From positions 7,203,001-7,267,000 of the forward strand of contig NC_092671.1 of the NCBI RefSeq assembly GCF_964355755.1: DNA of 64,000 nt, written 5' to 3'. The notes under the pieces were generated by a model, which was not told the origin of the DNA, did no database searches, and saw nothing but the letters and a program-made list of their open reading frames with translations. Of this stretch, positions 1 through 12,686 are shown one piece after another; the first letter of the stretch is position 1, and each line of letters begins with the position of its first letter. The DNA comes from Antedon mediterranea. Taxonomy: Eukaryota; Echinodermata; Crinoidea; Comatulida; Antedonidae. Made by a program: the position numbers and the translations under genes.

Positions 1-1
1 C

Positions 2-3000
2 ATGGATGAGAAATTTGAAAGTGGGCTAGTGTCGGCATTAAAGGTTGTTGTTGAACAAACAAATTGGCAGTTAGTAGGAAGTGTTGACGTTTTAAAACAA
101 AAGAAATGTAACCGGTAAGGAATAAAATGATGATGAATAATATTAATAAGCCTAGAAAAGTAGCCTAGTCTAGAGTGTAGCTGAACGGGGGAGGACCACC
201 ACAATGCACTGCTGACTGAGTGTACAAAAGTACCTAGATAGGCCTAATCCATAGCCTAGCCTAGAAAGAGGAAATCTGTCATCAATGTTTATTGATGATT
301 ATATGGATGATGGTATGCTTGGCAATAAATATCACTTTGTCATTTCTTCCAATACAGTTTTAAAACCGTGGCAATTCTAATTTTTATTTTTTTTTTAATA
401 TAAAAAATCATTATTGTGTGCAAAATTTACTGAATTTTGTAAATGTTTGTTTTTTTGTCTTGATAGATTTTCGACAGAAGATGATGAAGATATTATGGTT
501 GTGTATTATAAACAAGAAAATAGGTTTTATGCAATGGATGCTACATGTCCCCATGAAGGTACTATACTGTACTAATAATGTAGGCCTAATAATACTACTT
601 GAGTCTTATTTAAATACAGTTTTGTACACATCAAGTCTCTGTACAAAAACAATGTTTGATTCAACTATGCTTTAGCTACTTTTCTTTAATAATCATATTT
701 ATATAAAATAAATAAATTAAAAATTAAATTAACTTGAATAGAACAGAAGGATAATGTTTACTCATTTCACTGTCTGTGTCCAATAATAATATGTTACTTC
801 ATTTCTCAGTAATGATTAAAATTTTTAATTTTATTTAATTATATAATCATTTTTGTTTAAGGTGGGCCTCTTGACCTTGGCGATATTGAAGACATTGATG
901 AGCATCCTAGCATTGTATGTCCATGGCATGATTTTGATTTTAGACTAGACAATGGAAAATCTACTTCAGGTTTAGAGGTAAAACGATATATCACATCATT
1001 AAATTTTTGTTTTTTATTTGTTATAATGTTTATTGTAATTATACTAGGCAAGTTACTACACTTATCATTTTCAGTTGTATGAGAGGTAAATAAAGTTTTC
1101 ACACATGATTTACTTGTACTATGTTTAATTTTCCAAATATTTTGTTTTAATTATATATTGTTTTTTAGGACCAATTAAAAATAATTACTATGTAAAGACT
1201 TTAAAAACATAAAACCTTTAATTGAAAATAATTAGAGTGATAATAAAGAACAAGTTTTCACAGTTCCAACAGGTCTCATAAATTAAAACAATAGACTGAC
1301 TTCACAAACTGGAAACTTTCTTTTTAAAAACAAATTCAAACTACAACATTTTCTTTTAAGTCAGCCCAAGGGTGTCAGTATTATAGGGAAAGATAATTTA
1401 TATAACCTAGGACCTCAGTAAAGAGTAGTAGTTTGGAGACACCTCTGCCTATAATTTTAACCAGAAACTCTCATGCCAAAGACTACTTACATATATTACA
1501 CTCTTCTTCTTGCATTTACCGGTTATAAAATCCAAAGTATATCCAATACAAATGACATTCAGAAATAACAAAAAAGTAGTGTAGTGGGAAATAATATGGC
1601 TCCCATGATACATGCCTTGCTTTAACAACATTTTATTACAAATGACCATAGAATTGAAATCAGAGTGTGCACACTGTGCCTAAACACCTATATGCAAATG
1701 AGTATGCAAATAAGTATAGACAATGAGAATAAATTTCCTTTAGAATGTAAAAAAAAAATCTATAAATAAATATTATCTAATACCAACAATAGGTGTCAAA
1801 ATGAAGTACAGTATTATATTTTACTTCTGGGTTTTGATATAGTTTTTACAATGGTTATGGCTAAATAAAAATAAAATAAAGAGGAAGGGATATTATTGAG
1901 TGAAATGTACTGTATTTGTTGTTTATTTCCATAGCAACCAACATATGATTTACAAGTTATTGATGGCAATGTCTATGTTTATTTATCATCAACAATTATT
2001 GGGTTAAAACATCAAGATGAAACAATAGGTATTTATAATTGCTTATTTAATAATTATGTATAATGTATACAATATAATTATTTATATTCATAATCTAAAC
2101 AAATATTTCATTATGTTGTATTAGAACTTAGTACATCCAAGTTTTTAGACAGTACTGACAATGCAACATATGAAGATTGTTTATGTTATTGGGCAAATCA
2201 GATATTAAGAACAGCTGATCCAGAGGAAAAGGTAACATTTTATACTCAACTCTCTTCAATAATAGCTCTGATTTCAGAATGCAACTTTGAATCCATCAGT
2301 CCTTTTTTTGGCAAAGTATACTCGATCTCTATCATAAAAATCATAAGTGAAGACTCCCTTTAATCAGCCCACTTTTTTGTGGTAATTGTAAGTAATTCTA
2401 TTAATTTAAAGTTCTCTGTTGAGATTGTTGTTATATACATTAGTTGTTGTTGTACTATAATGTTTAAATACGAAGATGACACATAGCAATAATAAATCAT
2501 TTTTTATACTATTGTTTTCAGGTAAGGCTCACGCATGAAGTTGAAAGGAGATGGAATGAGGGCGTAATTGGTAGCGTTGGATCATGCACGCCCCCTGATC
2601 AACCTCATAGAGTTGCTGATTTGGACGTTGTTGCTCCTGGAAAAATCAAGAGGGGAAAAGCAGGAACATTGGTTAGTTGTTACCATAGTTACACAAACTA
2701 GCTAGGTTCCTACCATATGACTGGCTATACCATAGACATATTATAGTCCACCCTTGAGTCCACTATAATATGTATGGTTATATTATATACAAGCTGTTGT
2801 ATGTTATTATAAAGTATGGGTTCCAGGCAGAGTTTTGGCTTAATATTAGAAAAAGATAAATATTTTGGCACATATAGCGTTTCATACATATACTACTTGA
2901 GCTCTGTATTTTCAGAGAAAAAATAATTAATAAATACAGACTTGGAGCTAGTTTAAAATAATTTGAGAATGAGTGTAGTCTATTACATTAAAATAAACTT

Positions 3001-4747
3001 ATTTGACAGTTAACATGATGTAAATAGATTGACTTAAGTTAGGATGAAATTGATTCACCATTTATTATGTTTTTCTGTCAGTAGGCCTCTAGAATACAGA
3101 TCCTACACTCATTAGCAAACATAGAACAGTGGGCGATTGACCTCTCCTGGGATATCATTGCCAGATTTTCATCGTTTACTGCTGAACATGGTGTCAAGCT
3201 ACCGCGGGACTTCTTCACAGACTTTGTACGTGTTGCTGGTGAAGAAGCAAAGGTAAAAAATCTTCTTGCTATTATTTACATTGGTACAAGCCTGGTAGTA
3301 CTAGAAATTTGTGTACAACAAGCTGTGAGGTTTTCTGAATTCCCCTGAATAAAAATACACTTATATCAGTACATTAATAATAGACACAATTGTACATGAA
3401 AAGTATTGGTTGATAGAACGGCATGTACTCTATGTAATCTCATCCAATTATGATAATTATTTACAACTTTTACAGTATATTAGTAATGATAATGCGGTGT
3501 TACTATGTCTTATCATTACAGCATTACAAAATGTTAGCTACACGAATTAAGGAGTTGGGTAGTCATTTTGGTGCATTGCAAGTGCACAATGGTAAATATA
3601 ACCCTTTAACTTTCTGGAAAATATCTTGTTGTTACTATTAATTAAATATTGAACCCTAACAAATAGAGTAGTGTGTATTTCATTGTTTCTATACACTTTC
3701 ATGATTACGGTTATAAAATCCTTATGCATTGTTGACATGAATGTTTTTAGGTTTGTGGCAATCAGCCAGTGAGACTAAGGATAGCCTGTTGGCAAGGCTT
3801 GCTGTTGTACACATGGTCCATGAAGCAAGGTGAAATAGCTATTATTTATTCAATGATTCATGAATGCTAAAATATTATCTCTAATTGAATTTGTTTTAAA
3901 TGAGTGGGTAAATGGCACTATACAAAGGAATTTCAAAAGAGAGTGAGGTAATATTAATTTAAAAATTAAATTATATAAACATTCTAAAAATTATATAGAC
4001 CTAATATGTATTAAAGTATTACACTTAAAAACATTATCAATATGGTAGTTAATTTTAACTTATATTTTATATATACCGGTGTTATGTTTTATATTTCAGG
4101 GGTTTGGATGTACATCCCAAGACGCAGGAGAGGTTTGATCGTCAAGGGGACAAAGAAAGCGTTAAATTACTAGATGTTATCTATAAAGATGAAATCACGC
4201 ATGTAGCAGCTGGTATGAAGTGGTTCACGTACATCTGCAATAACAGTCAACCAGTGTTGGATTGTATACCAACGTTCCATGATATTGTGCGCAAACATTT
4301 TAGGTATCAATTTTTCCATAAAAGATCTATCTCATCTAATAAGAAACATGAAACATTATCTTTACAAAAGGTATCCAAAAACTAAGATTATTTTTTTTAA
4401 TACTGTATATGCTGTGTTTTTAAGATATTGTACACACTATACTAAATCAAGACACTTTTCTTCATTCAAACAGAGGTTACCTGAAACCACCATTTAACAC
4501 AGAGGGTAGACAAATAGCAGGCATGACAAAAGAAGTGAGTAGTAGAGAATTTTACATTCCGATTTTGCTTTATAGCTATGGCTTCATTGATGTCAAATCA
4601 AAGAGTTCATTTCAAACCTACCAAATTAATGTACATTTTGATTTATTTTCCCAGTGGTATATTCCTCTGATGAAACCAGACTCAGAAGCACCAAAGAATT
4701 CTAAAACCAAAACCTCAGATGACCAAAAATCAGATTGTACAAAATAA
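2..4747 (+). CDS. Rieske [2Fe-2S] domain fused to DUF455 ferritin-like domain, 12 exons
   Basis: Exons: 2-114, 467-558, 862-977, 1935-2028, 2125-2231, 2522-2671, 3085-3252, 3522-3591, 3751-3829, 4100-4303, 4474-4534, 4655-4747. The phases join without error to give 448 residues ending in TAA. Residues 21-135 form an RFESD-like Rieske domain with cluster ligands C65-P-H67 and C88-P-W-H91. Residues 150-425 match DUF455 (COG2833), a ferritin-like family related to MiaE: HSLANIEQWAIDL (E238), EEAKH (E278/H281), E328 and DEITH (E361/H364) would supply carboxylate and histidine ligands for a di-metal site. I infer that the Rieske cluster feeds electrons to a di-iron oxygenase; no substrate is known to me. 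The ATG at base 2 lies against the window edge, so an upstream start is possible. The gene converges on GPATCH4. AATAAA near 4834 is a candidate poly(A) signal. Confidence 0.9.
115..466 (+). other. Intron 1 of the Rieske-DUF455 gene with CTAG-rich patch
   Basis: This intron has a GTAAGG donor and a TAG acceptor. Bases 146-265 are unusually rich in CTAG and GCCTA words, like patches in the first introns of several other genes in this window. No coding potential is seen. Confidence 0.5.
2728..2777. repeat. Short hairpin in intron 6 of the Rieske-DUF455 gene
   Basis: CCATAGACATATTATAGT is followed closely by ACTATAATATGTATGG, which pairs with it over about 16 bp. It may be the remnant of a small inverted-repeat element; no target duplication was identified. 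Confidence 0.4.
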
Positions 4748-5268
4748 GGCATAGGCATCATTGTGGACTTTTAAAATTGTTATTTAAATATAATTTACAA
4801 ATGAAGAGAATTAAACACTACTAAACGTGCCCATTAAATAAATTAATGAATTCAATACTTCAATCTTGTAGATCTTGCAGACAACATTTTGTTGTTTGAA
4901 TACCATTTTCTGTTTCTGATTTGTACTATTTTTAATAGAATGCGCAAGATTGTAGACTTGCCACAAATTGTTCTTATGTAGCCCCAAAAACAAGCCAGTG
5001 TATTGATTATTTCCTTATCAAGCTATATTTATTATACAGTATCATAAAACAAATGAAAGTATTTTTTTAAATAAAAATAATAATACAGTACCTAGCTATA
5101 TTTTATTTTGTAAATCTCTGTGAGAAATTACATGAGACCCCGCTTGGAGCATGCGCAGGCAATTCGTTGACAGTTGGCTCAGATCACTGTCTTCGACCCG
5201 ACGACCATCAAATTAGGTGAAAATATATATATTTTAACAGAACATGGTAGTATATTCAAGTATATATA

Positions 5269-8200
5269 TCATTTATCTTCAAACTGGTGTTTACGTTTCT
5301 TCTTTTTCTTCCTTTTTTTTGGAACAGCATCAATGTCTTCCGACACTAATGTCTCATCTTCATTCTTTGATGTTGATTCAGATTCTTTTGATTTCATTTT
5401 CCTTGATTTCTTTTCTACATGTTCAACATTATCCAATTCCTCATCTATAAATTCCTCAATCTTCTTGTTTTTCTTTCTTTTTCGATCCTTTTTCTCAACA
5501 TTCTCATCAGCAATACTTTCCTCTTCATTTAATGAAATGTTTTTTTCTTCCATTTGTTCAGTACCAATTTTAGTCCTTTTCTTTTTCTTTCTCTCATTAT
5601 TCTCAACATCTATTATATCATTTGTTACTTCAAAATTCTTTGATTTTTTCTTTTTCTTCTTTTTTCTTTCATTAGCATTATTGTCTTTTATCTTATATAA
5701 TTCTTCCTTTTTCTCTTCTTCAATCTTTAATAATCTCTCTTGTTCTTCGAGTCTTTGTAGCTTTCCGTTTGCTTTCAATCCGTGACGTGCACCTCTGATA
5801 AATATTCAACAAAAAATGATTGTATAATATAAAATAAGTCAGTTAAATAGATTCTTTTATTTATATAAATAAAAAATCCACAGGCAAATTACAGAAAAAA
5901 AACTAGAGGACACTTCAAAGTGCATATCTCCACCAACTGTAAAATTATCCTACATCAAATTCCCCCCCCCCCCCCACAATTTTTTTTTTTAAACTTTTAA
6001 TGCTGTGTGTGATTACAATACTTTCACTACAGCCTTGTGAATGCGAGTTTGGTGTAATGGTTATATATATGTATGTGTGTAAATCAATTGTGTTGTGTAG
6101 CACTGTGTAAATTATATATAAATAATACTATATAGTTCTTTTTAATTTAATGTTCACTTACTTATGAGCAGTCCTTCCACCGCATGCTTTAAACAGTTCA
6201 TCATCGGCCAAACCAGATGTGAAATCAATTTTCTCTTCTACCTCATCTTCTGATGAGGATGATGCCTCAACTGGTTTTTCACCCTCAGTTGTTAACGTTG
6301 CACTCTTTGTGATGGAAGAAAGAATGTATTAGATTTCTATCTACAAACAAACAAATAGTGTGATGTGCCCACAAAAATGGTAGTGATATACCCTAAAATG
6401 GTAGTGATATACCCTAAAATGGTAGTGATATACCCTAAAATGGTAGTGATATACCCAAAAATGGTAGTGATATGACATCATTATGTCCATATAAGGGCAA
6501 ATCACATTTTTTGTTAAACACAGTGTAGATTGAGCTTTAGTAAAATGCTTGCATTAATTCAATAGCCTCATTTGACTGAAATCTACACAATAAACCTACT
6601 AATACATAAGTTTATCAGCAACTAATTTATCATTCTCAATTCAATTTTTTCAATTCAATTTTATTATTATCCGCATAAACAGACAATACAATATAAATAC
6701 AATCATTTACAATTGAGTGCAATTTTAATATAATCCAGGACAGAAAAGGGGTTAATATTGACCTTATAGGCGAGAGACCAAACGTTATATAAAGAATAAT
6801 TATTAAACAAATTCAATATCACACACTTTATATTTTCCCCTTGTATTATAATAGTACTGTTGCTTTAATAAGGTCATTCATTTCGTACTTTATTTTAAAT
6901 AAAACGACCAATAATATTATTACATTCTAATATAATATAATAACTAATAGTTATTTCCATAAAGCAATAAGTTACCTTCACAAACATACTATAAAGAGCA
7001 TCTTTCTTGCCTTTAGCCTTCACAGGTTTTTCATTGCTTATGATGCCACTTTCTTTGTCCTTTTTAAGCACCTCCACACCATTCTTTAAGGAAAATTAAA
7101 ATCAGTTTTTGAAGTAAAGTAAATACATGAACTTGTTAATTAAATCCATTTTTGTAATTTTCTTTCAATAAAATTAAACTCCTGTATGATTATTAGGGAG
7201 CTTTAATCTATTTCCGATCACCAACGATCACCAAACTGTTAATCATGTTAATTGTTTGCATGCAGGGATTGAGACATATTTCTTTATTTCCCACTGAGAC
7301 ACAGGTTTTATGATTCCTAGGTCCGGATGATGACTGACAACACCTGACCTGACCTAAGTTAGGTCGTCAGTCGTCACAAATCCGAAGTTTCTTATTAATA
7401 ACTATACTCATCACATCCCGGTATGCCATTTAAGAGACAAAGGGAAAACACTTTAGAATTACCTCATTGTGTTTAACTGTGATGTTACTTGCTGCTTTGT
7501 TGAATACGTGATCCCACCAGTGAAAAGTAAACTGCTCAGCAGCATCATGACCAACCTGGTTAGAAATGATTAATTTACTATGTTAAGATTAAAAAAGTAC
7601 AATAATACACATTACCGTTATATATTTTTTTGCGTTTAGAAGATTAAAAAAAAAACAGATGATAAAATGTCTGTATTCCCTACCCCAGCATTGCCTCGTT
7701 TAATCTTGACTTTAATAGCCTCTGAAATACCATCCTCATTTCTTCCTAGGCCGTTACCTGAGAAATAAATCATTCTAAATAAACATACAAATGCTGTTGT
7801 CAGTGAACGAAAGTTTAATTCAAAAATGTAACAAAGTTTCATTCTGACTTGAATAAAAGGCCTCTGCAGACAAATATAGGTCAACAAGATCAGAGCCATA
7901 TATATAAAGAGTTACGACATTGAAAATTAGAAGCCATTTTTGTGTCAAAGAATTCGCACGCTGAGGGCGCGCGAGTCTCTTTTGTATAGCGTTTTCCTAT
8001 AGTTCATGCATTATTTTTAGATTCCGTTTTTATTTAGTAATTAATTTTTTTAATGGTATTAATTTGGAAACATATATATATTTTTTTTATAACAACAAAA
8101 AAATAAATGCTAGGGCCTACATGGAAGTTACAAAGCATGAACCAATACAAAAAAACACACAAATTCACACCTCTTTTTATACAGTATATGGCTCTCTATG

Positions 8201-9198
8201 TGTTTTTGACACAAATAGCGCCGCCAACGTTATTACAATTCAGAGACTCGTTCATCATTTTATTTGTAATAATTTGCCTTTATTATTTTAAATATTGTTC
8301 ATACCCTTTTCAGTATATTAACAAATATATCCACGACACTTTATTATTTTATTTAGTCATCAAAGCATGCATTATGAATTGAAAATGTTCCAAAATCAAT
8401 CAATCAAACATTATAATGTACTAGCGCACACGCGCGCAATATTTTTTGCCGCAAGTACTTCTGTACGCTGTGCACGTCGATATTTCACCATAAAATGTGC
8501 AATTATATTTTTTTAAATATAAGAGAAAGTTAAAAGTATTTTGTTGCTCCTATATTTTACATGCATTAACGGAGACAAGTTTGACACAATTTGATCTGCA
8601 TATCACGTGACTTTAATCCAATGTCGTAACTCTTTATATATATGGCTCTGAACAAGATGTTTTAATAGCGCCCTCTATAATTTGATATATTTTTCAAAAT
8701 GTTATTGCACCCTCTATAGTTTGGCTATGCTTTCATGAATAAAACCTTCCTATATAAATTATTTCATTCATTATTAACTCACTTCATACCTTACTTTAGG
8801 CCTAGGATAGAACTAATTAATAAGAAATTAGGCCTAGCTAGGCTCTAGTTTAGTAGGCGTAGGCTTAGGCTACACTGTAACACTACTCATTTAGTGTTTG
8901 TAGGCCTACCTACCTGCCTGGTCCTGTACTAGGCCTAGCTATGCCTACTACTAGATTAGCCTAACTAAAAACTAGCTAGAGAGAGTAGGCTATCTAGGCC
9001 TAGCTTACTAGCGTCTAGTAGAGTCCTAGCTTAGTAGCCTAACCTTATCGAAATATGATAAATAAATATCCATTTTTTTAATCGACAATTTAAATTTACT
9101 CAATACAATTTTATGTACTTGGAAATTAGTATTTTACCCGACTTCCAGCCATGTCGCTTCATGTGATTTTTAGCGAAGTCTCCCATGTGCGCCGCCAT
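5269..9198 (-). CDS. GPATCH4: G-patch domain-containing protein 4, 6 exons
   Basis: Exons (complement): 9138-9198, 7684-7757, 7463-7555, 6976-7083, 6162-6304, 5269-5794, giving 334 residues. The N-terminus holds a G-patch (HGW, GLGR, EDGI; about residues 8-45), a module that activates DEAH-box RNA helicases. It is followed by blocks diagnostic for GPATCH4: FTFHWWDHVFNKAASN, ALYSMFVK-SATLT-GEKP, and LADDELFKACGGRTAHK. The last exon encodes a highly charged Lys/Glu-rich tail with runs of lysine, typical of nucleolar proteins and of this family. Translation could start at M1 or M5, both in frame before the G-patch. The tail exon is so purine-biased that the opposite strand shows a long Ser/Phe-rich open frame (5174-5785), which is a shadow. 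Intron 1 carries a hAT-type MITE. Confidence 0.93.
5960..5976. repeat. Poly-C tract
   Basis: A run of about 15 C residues followed by a T-rich run in the last intron of GPATCH4. It is a simple repeat, probably length-variable. Similar C or G runs occur near 12598, 59430 and 59965. Confidence 0.8.
6023..6064. repeat. Repeat fragment shared with 19643-19686, with a tRNA-Gln-like A box
   Basis: The + strand here reads GCGAGTTTGGTGTAATGGTT. The reverse complement of 19643-19686 carries nearly the same 42 bases. TGGTGTAATGGTTA matches the usual A-box region of animal tRNA-Gln, suggesting a tRNA-derived SINE piece. No B box or folded tRNA is present. Confidence 0.45.
6357..6541. mobile_element. 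Palindromic MITE copy 1 with internal 21-bp tandem expansion
   Basis: This is a diverged member of the window's main MITE family, recognised by its core (TGATGTGCCC, GGTAGTGATAT, GACATCAT) and its end (GTGTAGATTGAGCTTTA). Inside it, bases about 6371-6475 contain four to five tandem copies of a 21-bp unit built on AAAATGGTAGTGATATACCC. It lies in a GPATCH4 intron. Confidence 0.7.
7891..8650. mobile_element. Non-autonomous hAT-type MITE, 760 bp
   Basis: The ends are perfect 32-bp terminal inverted repeats beginning CAGAGCCATATA on the left and ending TATATGGCTCTG on the right. The element is flanked by an exact 8-bp duplication, AACAAGAT, at 7883-7890 and 8651-8658. An 8-bp target duplication together with CAG...CTG termini is the signature of the hAT superfamily. 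The interior encodes no transposase. The perfect ends and duplication suggest recent insertion. It sits in GPATCH4 intron 1. Confidence 0.88.
8800..9050. repeat. CTAG/GGCCTA-rich patch in GPATCH4 intron 1
   Basis: Dense, irregular overlapping words such as TAGGCCTA, CTAGCTAG and GCCTAGG lie just inside the first intron, within about 340 bp of the start codon. There is no regular period and no reading frame. Confidence 0.55.
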
Positions 9199-10675
9199 GT
9201 TTGTGGATTCACGTGGCCCACTAGATCACAATAGAGGGCAGCAGATTCATTATTTTTGTTGTCAGGAGGAGTACTCATGGTACCACTGTTTCAGTATTCT
9301 TTCGCATTTTCAAATAAAATAAGAATGTTGAGTTTACGGTTAGTAATTAATTATTTAGAAAACACACCAATAAAATGCATCATATCCCTCCCCGCTTCCC
9401 TTTATCTCATTTCTCTATTTCCTTTTTTAAATTAAGAAACAGAGACCCATCTGGGTTAACAGAAAATCATACAAAAGTAATTAAAAACATAAACATTTAT
9501 TATACCACTCATCTCAAAATTAGATACTAACACGAATGACATTGTACTTTTGCATATGCTATTAATTTAAATATTCCAATCTCTATTCAAGCAGACTAAT
9601 TTGGTTGATTATTGACGTCGTACTTGAGATATGTGTTAGCATAGAAATATTATCTCTATGGTGTTAGTAAATGCCAGCAACTTATTACGACAAACTGATT
9701 ATAAGTTTAACACAGGAAGGCATTAGTTTTTTACACAAATTCCAATATACAAAGGTATATTAGTATTAATATTATCAATAGCCTATCAATACAAGTTATT
9801 ACTGGCAGGGTACCACCATAAAGAGACAACTGCACAACACAAACAAAATAATGCATCACCCAGTGTACAGGGCCACCATAGCAAGAGGTTAAAAATGTTC
9901 AGTTGAGGCGCGCAATCGTCTTATCATCCTCATGCTAGCTACGGCCCTGGTGTATGTGCAGTACTGAGTATGTGATTCTAAATTCCACAAATTAGTTATA
10001 AATAATCAATAAAGCTAATAAATTCTATTAAAATGTGGGTAAGTTTGTCAAAATACTGTGATATAATTTCTTCATGGTGGTGATAAACTGTTTACGTTAT
10101 AACTATTATATAATAATTTCAATTTTAAAATAAATCTTTATAATTTAATTTGCACTCATTTACTTACACAATAAAACCACAACACAGAACATTAATGATT
10201 AATAATACATACACATAGTAATGATGACATCACAACTATTATTATATGTTAATGGGCTGATAAATGCATATTATGATACTGTGTAAATCATAAGAATTCA
10301 ACCAGAAACAGACACTCCCTTAAAAATTCATGTTATCCATTAAATTATGTTATGGATATATTAAATCATAAATAAACATTGCATTATCAAAAAATTATCA
10401 AAATTTGAAAAAAATTAATTGCACAAATACTGTAAAGTGTAAAAACTGGTGATTTTCTTATCATTTCGTTACTTCTTCGAAAATCCTGGATCCATCATGA
10501 CATGAGTCTTATTATTTTATCTTATTATAAGTGAGGAGGAAGAAAGACCAATGGGCAGTCCTGTCGTTTCTTAAAACTATGATTACATATTTTATGATGG
10601 GCTTTTTTCATTTACACTCTTTTCCGATTAAAAAATATATAAATTGAATTGCATTAATTGGCCTACAACCTCATT

Positions 10676-10734
10676 ATTGAATGATGTACTATTGAATGAT
10701 GTACTATTGAATGATGTACTATTGAATGATGTAC
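10676..10734. repeat. 15-bp tandem repeat, four copies
   Basis: The unit ATTGAATGATGTACT is repeated head to tail almost four times with no mismatch; the last copy runs into GTACAGTAG. Confidence 0.9.
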
Positions 10735-11609
10735 AGTAGCATTGTACTATAGTACATATGGTACAGTCGCATATTAACCCTGTGTTAATTAGAATTAGGC
10801 AATCTATATTTGCCATTATATAAGAGGCAGTGAAAGAAGAACTGTTAAAATAAAACTCTGCTTGTTTTACCAAAGAATACCTACAGTGATGCTGAGAATA
10901 TACATTTTAAAAACAAATAAAATACCTTGTACACTTTGAAATTAATTCTGATATCTAAAACCCCTTTTTTTTTTACAATATAAACTACAGTCAAGTTCAC
11001 ATTCACAGTGCGGCTTAAGGCAGCTCTAAACTATTTGTACTTTACTCAAGATGTTACGACTGTATACATACCCTAACGTCATATGTTGTCAGCTTTCCTT
11101 TTCAAACCTACAAGGTGGATTTTATACTAAAATTACAGTTTAAAACAAATAAAATCGCTGCTTTTTCCAAATCATGGACTAAATATTTGGTATTCTAGTA
11201 ACAACAGTCTATTGCTGTTTGTATTCTTTTTTGCTCACTTACAGTATATTTAGCTTCTTAATGTAAATCAGAATAATGTTTCAACATATTGTCTAATAAT
11301 ATAATCATGTATAAACTAAACAATAAACAACAACATTCTAATTATCTAATCAACACGACTGATACTGTATTGTATTCAGACATCTACTAATTATTGCTAT
11401 GGGCTTATATTTACACGAGCACCATCTATTCAATGTACCACAAATCTATCTTTGTAAATGTAATAAGTAGGCATGACAATATTACATCTAAGTAGTTACA
11501 CTATATTATGTTGCTTATCATTACTGTATGAACATTTAAAAACATTTGCTTTTTATCTCAAAATTACTCAATTAGTATGTTGACTGATCTCGGAAATCTG
11601 CGACTGTTA

Positions 11610-11741
11610 AGGTCAATTTACACAGACGAGCGGTAACGGTAAGCAGAAACCCGTGTAGCTTGTTGTGTGTAAATGATCATAAGGACTAACATAGATTCTA
11701 TATTTTTATTACCGTTATCACTCGTCTGTGTAAATTGGCCT
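11610..11741. mobile_element. PIF/Harbinger-like MITE, 132 bp
   Basis: Terminal inverted repeats of about 33 bp begin AGGTCAATTTACACAGACGA on the left and pair with the right end at about 90 percent identity. TTA trinucleotides flank both ends (11607-11609 and 11742-11744), the target size of Harbinger-type transposases. A degraded relative is at about 63782-63942. Confidence 0.72.
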
Positions 11742-12686
11742 TTAGTTCTCCGGCAGAATTGTACCATAAAACTAAGTAAGACTGAAAAATGTAATCATAT
11801 GAATTTTACATACATTTACGTAAAAACGTAAACATTTGCAGGAACATCAACTTACTGTTTCAATTGTTCATTGTCATGTGTTGACACTTTAAACACAAAC
11901 AAATGAGTGACCATTAGTGTACATTGATCTATGTCGTACTAATCTACTGTGTAAATACAACATTAACATCAAATTTTATTTCATAAAAATGGTATTTTAG
12001 TAACAAACAAAAATCTAAAAACACAAATGTCTAATATAATCACTAATTAACTACAAATTGTCTTCATATTATAGTTTGACAATAATGTTAAAATCAGACA
12101 TTTCCAATTTGAAAGAGCCAATATGTCCTTATACTCTTTATTACATTTATATTAATTTCATATATTAATAATAATTGCACAATTTAAATGGTGGATTTAA
12201 AAAAATGGGATTTCAGAAGCGGTGGATTGATAAATAGTTATTTAATCATTCAAAGGTGGACTTTCTTGTTTTAAATTAAAGAAAGAATTTTATTTGTAGA
12301 GGACTGTACTATGGACTGTGGCACTTAATATGGTCATAGTAAGATAACAGACATTCTAGCACTTTGAGCATTTTAGCAAGGTATGTTAAAATGTAAACTT
12401 TGTGTTTCTTAAAATATAGAAAGCCATAAACAGTCATGCTCAGTCACTTTGATAAAAATAACATACTAATGTACTGCTGTAACAATTCAAAGGTGTGTAT
12501 AATCAATCTATTTAAAATTATATAAAAAACTCAAATATGTTTTGTTTTTGTTTGTTTACTTCTATTACAATGTATTTCTTTAAATTTAAATTCGCCCTCC
12601 CCCCCCCCCTCCCTATGTTTACAAGTATTTTTATTTGCTTGATCTCACGACACCATATTCACATTTACCTAATTTGAGTTATTATG

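Larger units (their letters stand above)
9240..12686. other. No coding sequence recognised; probable 3' UTR or intergenic region downstream of LYSMD
   Basis: About 3.4 kb separate the LYSMD stop from the GPATCH4 start. I see no exon with a recognisable protein. It may be a long AT-rich LYSMD 3' untranslated region on the minus strand. It contains a 15-bp tandem repeat (10676-10734) and a MITE (11610-11741). Confidence 0.5.

Noticed and set aside
5174-5785. A 203-codon plus-strand frame rich in Ser and Phe
   Set aside because: It is the antisense of the GPATCH4 lysine/glutamate-rich tail exon; the purine bias of that exon removes stops on the other strand.
6371-6475. Possible CRISPR-like array
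   Set aside because: The 21-bp units are contiguous with no spacers and derive from a MITE; the genome is eukaryotic.
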